Shown here: positions 59,944-64,000 of the stretch, in pieces | Layout: each line of letters begins with the position of its first letter | How positions within the stretch are numbered: the first letter of the stretch is position 1 | Assembly (NCBI GenBank): GCA_038502055.1 | Contig: JAXRKN010000037.1 | Coordinates: forward strand, 5,922,501 to 5,986,500 | Reading direction: 5' to 3' | DNA from: Tanytarsus gracilentus | Taxonomy: Eukaryota; Arthropoda; Insecta; Diptera; Chironomidae | Length of the DNA: 64,000 bases | Made by a program: the position numbers and the translations under genes | Notes under the pieces: generated by a model | Seen by the model: the letters and a program-made list of their open reading frames with translations, nothing else | Databases searched by the model: none | What the model was told of the DNA's origin: nothing

Positions 59944-62900
59944 GTGAATTAAGAAAAATTAGCAAATAGTTTTACAAATTTAATATTCAAAGAATGCCAA
60001 ACGCCTACTAACTTAAATTTCTTGATATTTCTGTTGACATCCTTGACACTCCTCACCCCAAGAAAAGTTTAATTTTGCTTAGTCTTTGACCCACCCAAAA
60101 ATGTTTGCCAAATTCCAATGAGTTAAGCCTGAATGACGATCGATTTGATAATAAATTGAGCGATTTGTAGGGCTATTTAAAATATTTAGCTTTATTTACC
60201 ACCTGTTGATTCGGCCCATTAATAAATGCCTCAATTTAATTGCACAAAACTCTCTTGCGCTCGTGCACCGACTGTATAAGATTGAGTTTTTAACATTCCT
60301 CCTCTCTTTTCTGCTTTTTACAAATTAGAAGAGGCACGAAAGCAGTTTAAGAGCTACGTGAACACATTGGCCACAATCAAAACCGAAAACAATGAAAAAT
60401 ATCTGATATTAAGACGAAAGTATTATGATGAAGTGCCATCCGAGGATATGACATTCAACATGGGCAGCACGAGCAGTTCGACAAGTCTCATGTCGTTACC
60501 AACCGAAATTAGTGACTCGCCCATAAGACGTTTGCCTCCAGTCTATCGAGCACCTCCTCAAGTCGATAGCTTCTCATATTATCCTCCGCCTGCAATGTCA
60601 TCGCCATCACCGCCAGTAATGCAAATGCCTACAATGATGGGAACGAGCTCAGCAAATTCTCTCCAGCAACATATTCCGCCCTCAATGACCACAATTGGAC
60701 TTCCAATACTCGAGCCGCAGACAAAAGAACAATACAAGGAGTGTGTCAATGAATTTCAACATGTCATGACTAATTTCATGGAGACGAGAGGAGGAAACGG
60801 AATGGATAAAGTCGATGTGGCAAGTCGTAAAAATAGCTTCGAACAAATCATCGAGGAACAGGCATCGCAGTCGCCATCACTTCCGCCACGCAAGGGCCGA
60901 ATCGATCATCGTGGCATTAGTCGCGAGAATTCTATCGAACAGCAGCAACATAATGACAGCAATCGTGAGGAGAATAAAGAAAATAGTCAAAATATTATGA
61001 CATCACCAACCGCAGAAGTAGCTGACACCGAGGAAGATAAAATAACCGTGAAAGAGGCCATGCTCAAATTCAATCGATTCGCTTCCGAAGAAGAAGCTGA
61101 AAAATTGATTCCATCGCCACTCAGCAAATCCGTCAAGAACAAGACAGAAAAGGTGAGTTCATAAAACATTTTACATGTTGCGCGAGTGTGTCTGGCTGAT
61201 TATCAATATGATTCAGCATAATCTCAAGTACGCTCCCCTATTTCTCTATTTTAATTTCTTAAAGTCTATTGTTAAAGCGTTGTTTAATTATTATTCATTA
61301 GATCATCAATATTTATTATTCATAAATCTATAATTGAAATATAGTTTTTGGAGGTTCTATTTAAAAAAATTTTGGGGGTGATGGAAGTGACTAAAAAAAT
61401 TTCAAAAATTTCATAATAAATTTAAAATTTTTTCAAGTCATTCTACGAAAATTTTAAAAAATTCGACTATAACAAAATTTGCCATCCCTTTGAAAGCTAA
61501 TTCACATTTTTACATGCTCATTTATGAGTGAAATAGATTTTACAAAACGCTTTTCTGAGATTGTTTGAAATAAAGTTGCATCATCATTATTAGCTAGTTG
61601 GGTGCCGTTCCACGAACGAGAGAAATTAAAAGGAATCTCAAACAACTTGTCAAATCATCAACACCATAAATCATTTGATTGATAGATTATATTTTTTTTC
61701 CGTTCGAACGCCACAAACAATCATGAGTAGGATCATTTTGTTCTCTCTTTTTTGGCGAAAAAAATCTCTATCGTGATATATATATTTTTCAAGTTCGACA
61801 CGTATGTAAGAATGGAAATTACTTTTTGATATGAACATTTCTATTTATTTTACATTTTAAAGTAACGCAATGCGTTGATGTCAATCTTAATATTTGAGTA
61901 AACATGATCTATTACTTAGGTGTCATCAATAACATTCATGTCAAAGTTGTTGTCGTTCGTCTTCACATGTTCTGAAGGCACGCGTTGAGAAATGAATATA
62001 ACGCGGTACATTATGCCGTTACTTTAAAAATATCCAGCTGTCAACTATTTTCAAGTGAAATTAATTTAAACTTCAACATGGATATTATTTCGTCTTTCAT
62101 CCGCTTAGAACATGTAGAAATGTTGCTCGAATAAATATTTATATTTAAAATTGAACTGCAAAATGATAATTAAAGCCTCACACATAAACTCGAAACGGTA
62201 TGGCAGCTTTAAGCAAACTAGCAGCGGCTTAATATGTGATTTGTCGCAACACATATAACAAGTTTCTGTGCATTTTCTCCTCTACCACCGCCCGCTCTTG
62301 CCTCCTTTTTGGAGTAATACTTTGGAGAAAATATCTATTAGGAAAATGAACATGCAAACCATAGGATAAATTGTGCATTGCGTAGAGAGAGCCCGATACA
62401 CACATACAGAGTGAGAGAGAGAGGCCGTGTTTAAAGGCAGAGCGAATTGAAACATGCACAAGATGAAATTTAATTAAAATACTACTATTCTATCTCTCAC
62501 ACTTTATGTGTATGCACGCTTTATAAGCAGCTATTTTGTTGTGAATACAGACGATAGGCCTCGTTCATTGATTTTAATTTGAAAGAGGTGGAGATGTAGA
62601 GGTAGTGTTGGAAAAAGGGGGAGAATTGAAGAAATTGCATTTAAATTTTATGTGCTGAGTTCAAATATGCGTAAAAAAGATTATATAGATTTAAAACGAT
62701 ATTTATTTAAATTTTTAATGCATGCAAAATTTTGCAAGAATTTTTTTTAATTGTCATGATTTTTTACAGCTCGAGGAAAGTGATTCGAATGAAAATCTAT
62801 CCACACATCCGAAGTCGAAAGAATGGCTGATTAGTGCAGCGAGAGCTGATTACCAAGAGCTGGCAAAACTTGGTCATGAATATCCGCAACTCGTGCGCAT

Positions 62901-64000
62901 CCAGGTAAGTGTGAAAATGAATCCACACATGTCTTTATAGCTTTCACAAGTTCTAAGGAAGTAACAAAATGCAATTTTTCTCTTTTTTTGTGGCAAAACT
63001 TCTTAGAAAATGCTCGACAATATTAATATGACAATATTTTACAGTGAGCAAAAACATGTTGTTGCCATGTTATATGCAGATACACACTGCTCACTTCTGT
63101 TGTTGCTTGTTAGTCGTGGCATCGAATTTCAAGATTTGTGTGTATGGGTTTCACTTCTTAAAAATCATGATACATTAATAATGGCATCGATTTCAACTTT
63201 ACTAAAAAGTGTCCTTTTACATATTTTGCGTTAACGATTATGTAAGTGGCCTCTCTCTCTCTCGATTTAAGTGAGAGCATCCTTTTTCAGCCAACAAATT
63301 GTTGCATTAGTCAGCAGTATAACCAGAAGGTTAGGATGGGAGAGACAAGATAAATTATGATGAGAAATCCGAAACTATTTTCAAATGCATTTTCGAAAGG
63401 AAGAAGAGGAATGCAGAAGTGGATAAATTCTTAGAAAACCACATCATTATTTGGGTTTTAGAACGAAATTCTTTTTGTAAGTCACACCAAAACACTAGTT
63501 GAGTGCGTCAACCAGATAAAAATAATGTGAATGTTTAAACACATAAATTATGAAAAGGAAAAGAAGAGGCAAACAACCCCAACAGATGAATTGTTTAAAA
63601 TGCAATTTTTCTCGCTTATTATGAGGTTAATTTGTGTAATAGTTTTGAGGTCGAAAAACACAAATTGAAAATTTAAAAAATATTTTATTCCATCAATTTT
63701 TAATTAATGATTTTACAATCTTTAAAATTTTTTTGAATCCGAAAATTTATTTATTGACTGTTTAAGCAAAGCTTGTGCACAGTTTTTTTTAAAAATAGAG
63801 AGAATAGTTTATAACGATTTTAACATAATGTTCTTGTAAAAAAAATTTAAATTGCATATTTTATAAATTAAGTTAAGATTGAGGTCCACCCAGAGATTTC
63901 TTACATTCTTTCAACAGCGAAACAATTTCTTTAAACGTTTTATCTTTGTCTTCTTTTTCCTTTCTTATCTTGTCAACTTCATCAACGAGTGTATCGATAT
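59817..64000 (+). CDS. sowah: Sosondowah (Sowah) ankyrin-domain gene, first three coding exons, incomplete
   Basis: Exons 59817-59943, 60329-61152 and 62770-62904 join in phase to give 362 residues and end at a donor, so the gene runs on past the window. The product has the SOWAH N-terminal domain (about 5-75: SLSEIHAYFVLNGYKVTN, then QLVKFFRKFL, EEARKQFKSYVNTLATI and YLILRRKYY), a Ser/Pro-rich disordered middle, and the start of the ankyrin region (from about 335: KEWLISAARADYQELAKL). The remaining ankyrin repeats are missing. The molecular role of SOWAH proteins is poorly known. The gene is head-to-head with ara, the conserved Iro-Sowah pairing of bilaterians. Confidence 0.9.
60329..61152 (+). 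CDS. sowah: sowah coding exon 2
   Basis: Acceptor ACAAATTAG|AA and donor AAAAG|GTGAGT; 824 bases (residues 43-317). It completes the N-terminal domain (EEARKQFKSYVNTLATIKTE, LILRRKYYDE), then a Ser/Pro/Met-rich stretch. Two basophilic-kinase-like sites, RKNSF (Ser212) and SRENSI (Ser244), lie in the middle, with a Pro-rich LPPRKGR between them. Near the end is VKEAMLKFNRFASEEEAEKL (residues 283-302), a block I believe is conserved in SOWAH proteins. The acceptor lacks a strong pyrimidine tract next to AG but has CTCTCTTTTCTGCTTTTT just upstream. Confidence 0.92.
61153..62769 (+). other. sowah: sowah intron 2 (1.6 kb)
   Basis: Bounded by GTGAGT and TTTTTTACAG. AT-rich, no coding signal. In the Iro-Sowah block such introns are reported to carry Iroquois enhancers; none can be delimited here. 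Intron 1 (59944-60328, 385 bases) likewise holds nothing recognisable. Confidence 0.75.
62770..62904 (+). CDS. sowah: sowah coding exon 3, start of ankyrin region
   Basis: Acceptor TTTTTTACAG|CTC and donor CAG|GTAAGT; exactly 45 codons in phase 0 at both ends (residues 318-362). It encodes an acidic linker, LEESDSNENLSTHP, then SKEWLISAARADYQELAKLG and HEYPQLVRIQ, which matches the first ankyrin-like helix pair of SOWAH (W-L-x-x-A-A-R...). Confidence 0.9.
62905..63872 (+). other. sowah: sowah intron 3, part inside the window
   Basis: Begins GTAAGT. No ankyrin-coding exon was found before the window ends. Short plus-strand frames (62998-63234) have no ankyrin motifs. Contains an ACACATGT site at 62925-62932 and a CT run near 63250. 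AATAAATAAA on the minus strand near 63747-63756 could be the poly(A) signal of the nested gene. Confidence 0.6.
63873..64000 (-). CDS. 3' end of an unidentified nested gene
   Basis: The minus strand is open from the window edge to a TAA at 63873-63875, 42 codons: IDTLVDEVDKIRKEKEDKDK, then TFKEIVSLLKECKKSLGGPQ and a final Ser. Charged residues with leucine/isoleucine/valine spaced in heptads indicate a coiled coil. Base composition is richer in GC than the flanks, and the frame stops just before AT-rich, UTR-like DNA. It lies in what should be intron 3 of sowah, on the opposite strand. The protein is not recognised. Its start is beyond the window. Confidence 0.6.
   Translation of the reverse strand, partial: IDTLVDEVDKIRKEKEDKDKTFKEIVSLLKECKKSLGGPQS

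Noticed and set aside
62998..63234. Candidate next sowah exon in a plus-strand frame starting MLDNINMTIFYSEQ
   Set aside because: Contains no ankyrin motif (no TALHxAA-type signature) and lacks a phase-matching acceptor and donor.
1..64000. CRISPR arrays, tRNA or rRNA genes, operons
   Set aside because: No regularly spaced direct repeats, no cloverleaf beyond isolated B-box-like cores, no rRNA-like sequence, and the gene structure is clearly eukaryotic.

Overview
The window is AT-rich, intron-heavy animal DNA, most likely from a dipteran insect (a midge- or mosquito-like fly). Coding sequence is sparse and confined to short GC-richer islands with GT-AG borders. Two of the genes are recognisable: an Iroquois-class TALE homeobox gene on the minus strand and a sosondowah (Sowah) ankyrin gene on the plus strand. 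Nothing bacterial, viral or plasmid-like is visible.

Layout. 1-4674: DNA beyond the 3' end of the Iroquois gene, including its probable 3' UTR. 4675-41553: an Iroquois gene of the araucan/caupolican type, read right to left. I reconstructed seven coding exons (16 + 148 + 40 + 104 + 289 + 21 + 44 whole codons plus four split codons, 666 residues) with matching phases at every junction. Four introns are large (4.4-12.4 kb) and two are tiny (61 and 70 bp). 41554-59816: the shared upstream region. It holds a probable alternative first coding exon (55942-56037, minus) that fits the phase of ara exon 2, a promoter-like cluster near 42.5-42.6 kb, a small hAT-type transposon remnant at 45102-45263, and a GC-rich fold-back element at 43491-43765. 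59817-64000: the first three coding exons of sowah (plus strand, 362 residues so far); the gene continues past the window. At 63873-64000 the minus strand carries the 3' end of an unidentified coding sequence, apparently nested in a sowah intron.

How it fits together. The head-to-head pairing of an Iroquois gene with Sowah is the ancient Iro-Sowah genomic regulatory block known from many bilaterians, in which Sowah is thought to stay linked because its introns and the intergenic space carry Iroquois enhancers. The long gene-free stretches here (ara introns, the 18 kb between the genes, sowah introns) are therefore the expected home of developmental enhancers, although conservation cannot be judged from a single sequence. 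The Iroquois gene mixes features of fly araucan and caupolican, as expected if it predates the fly duplication. No second Iroquois gene is seen in the window.

Limits: all gene models are by-eye splice reconstructions without transcript support. UTRs, promoters, enhancers and repeat-family assignments are tentative.
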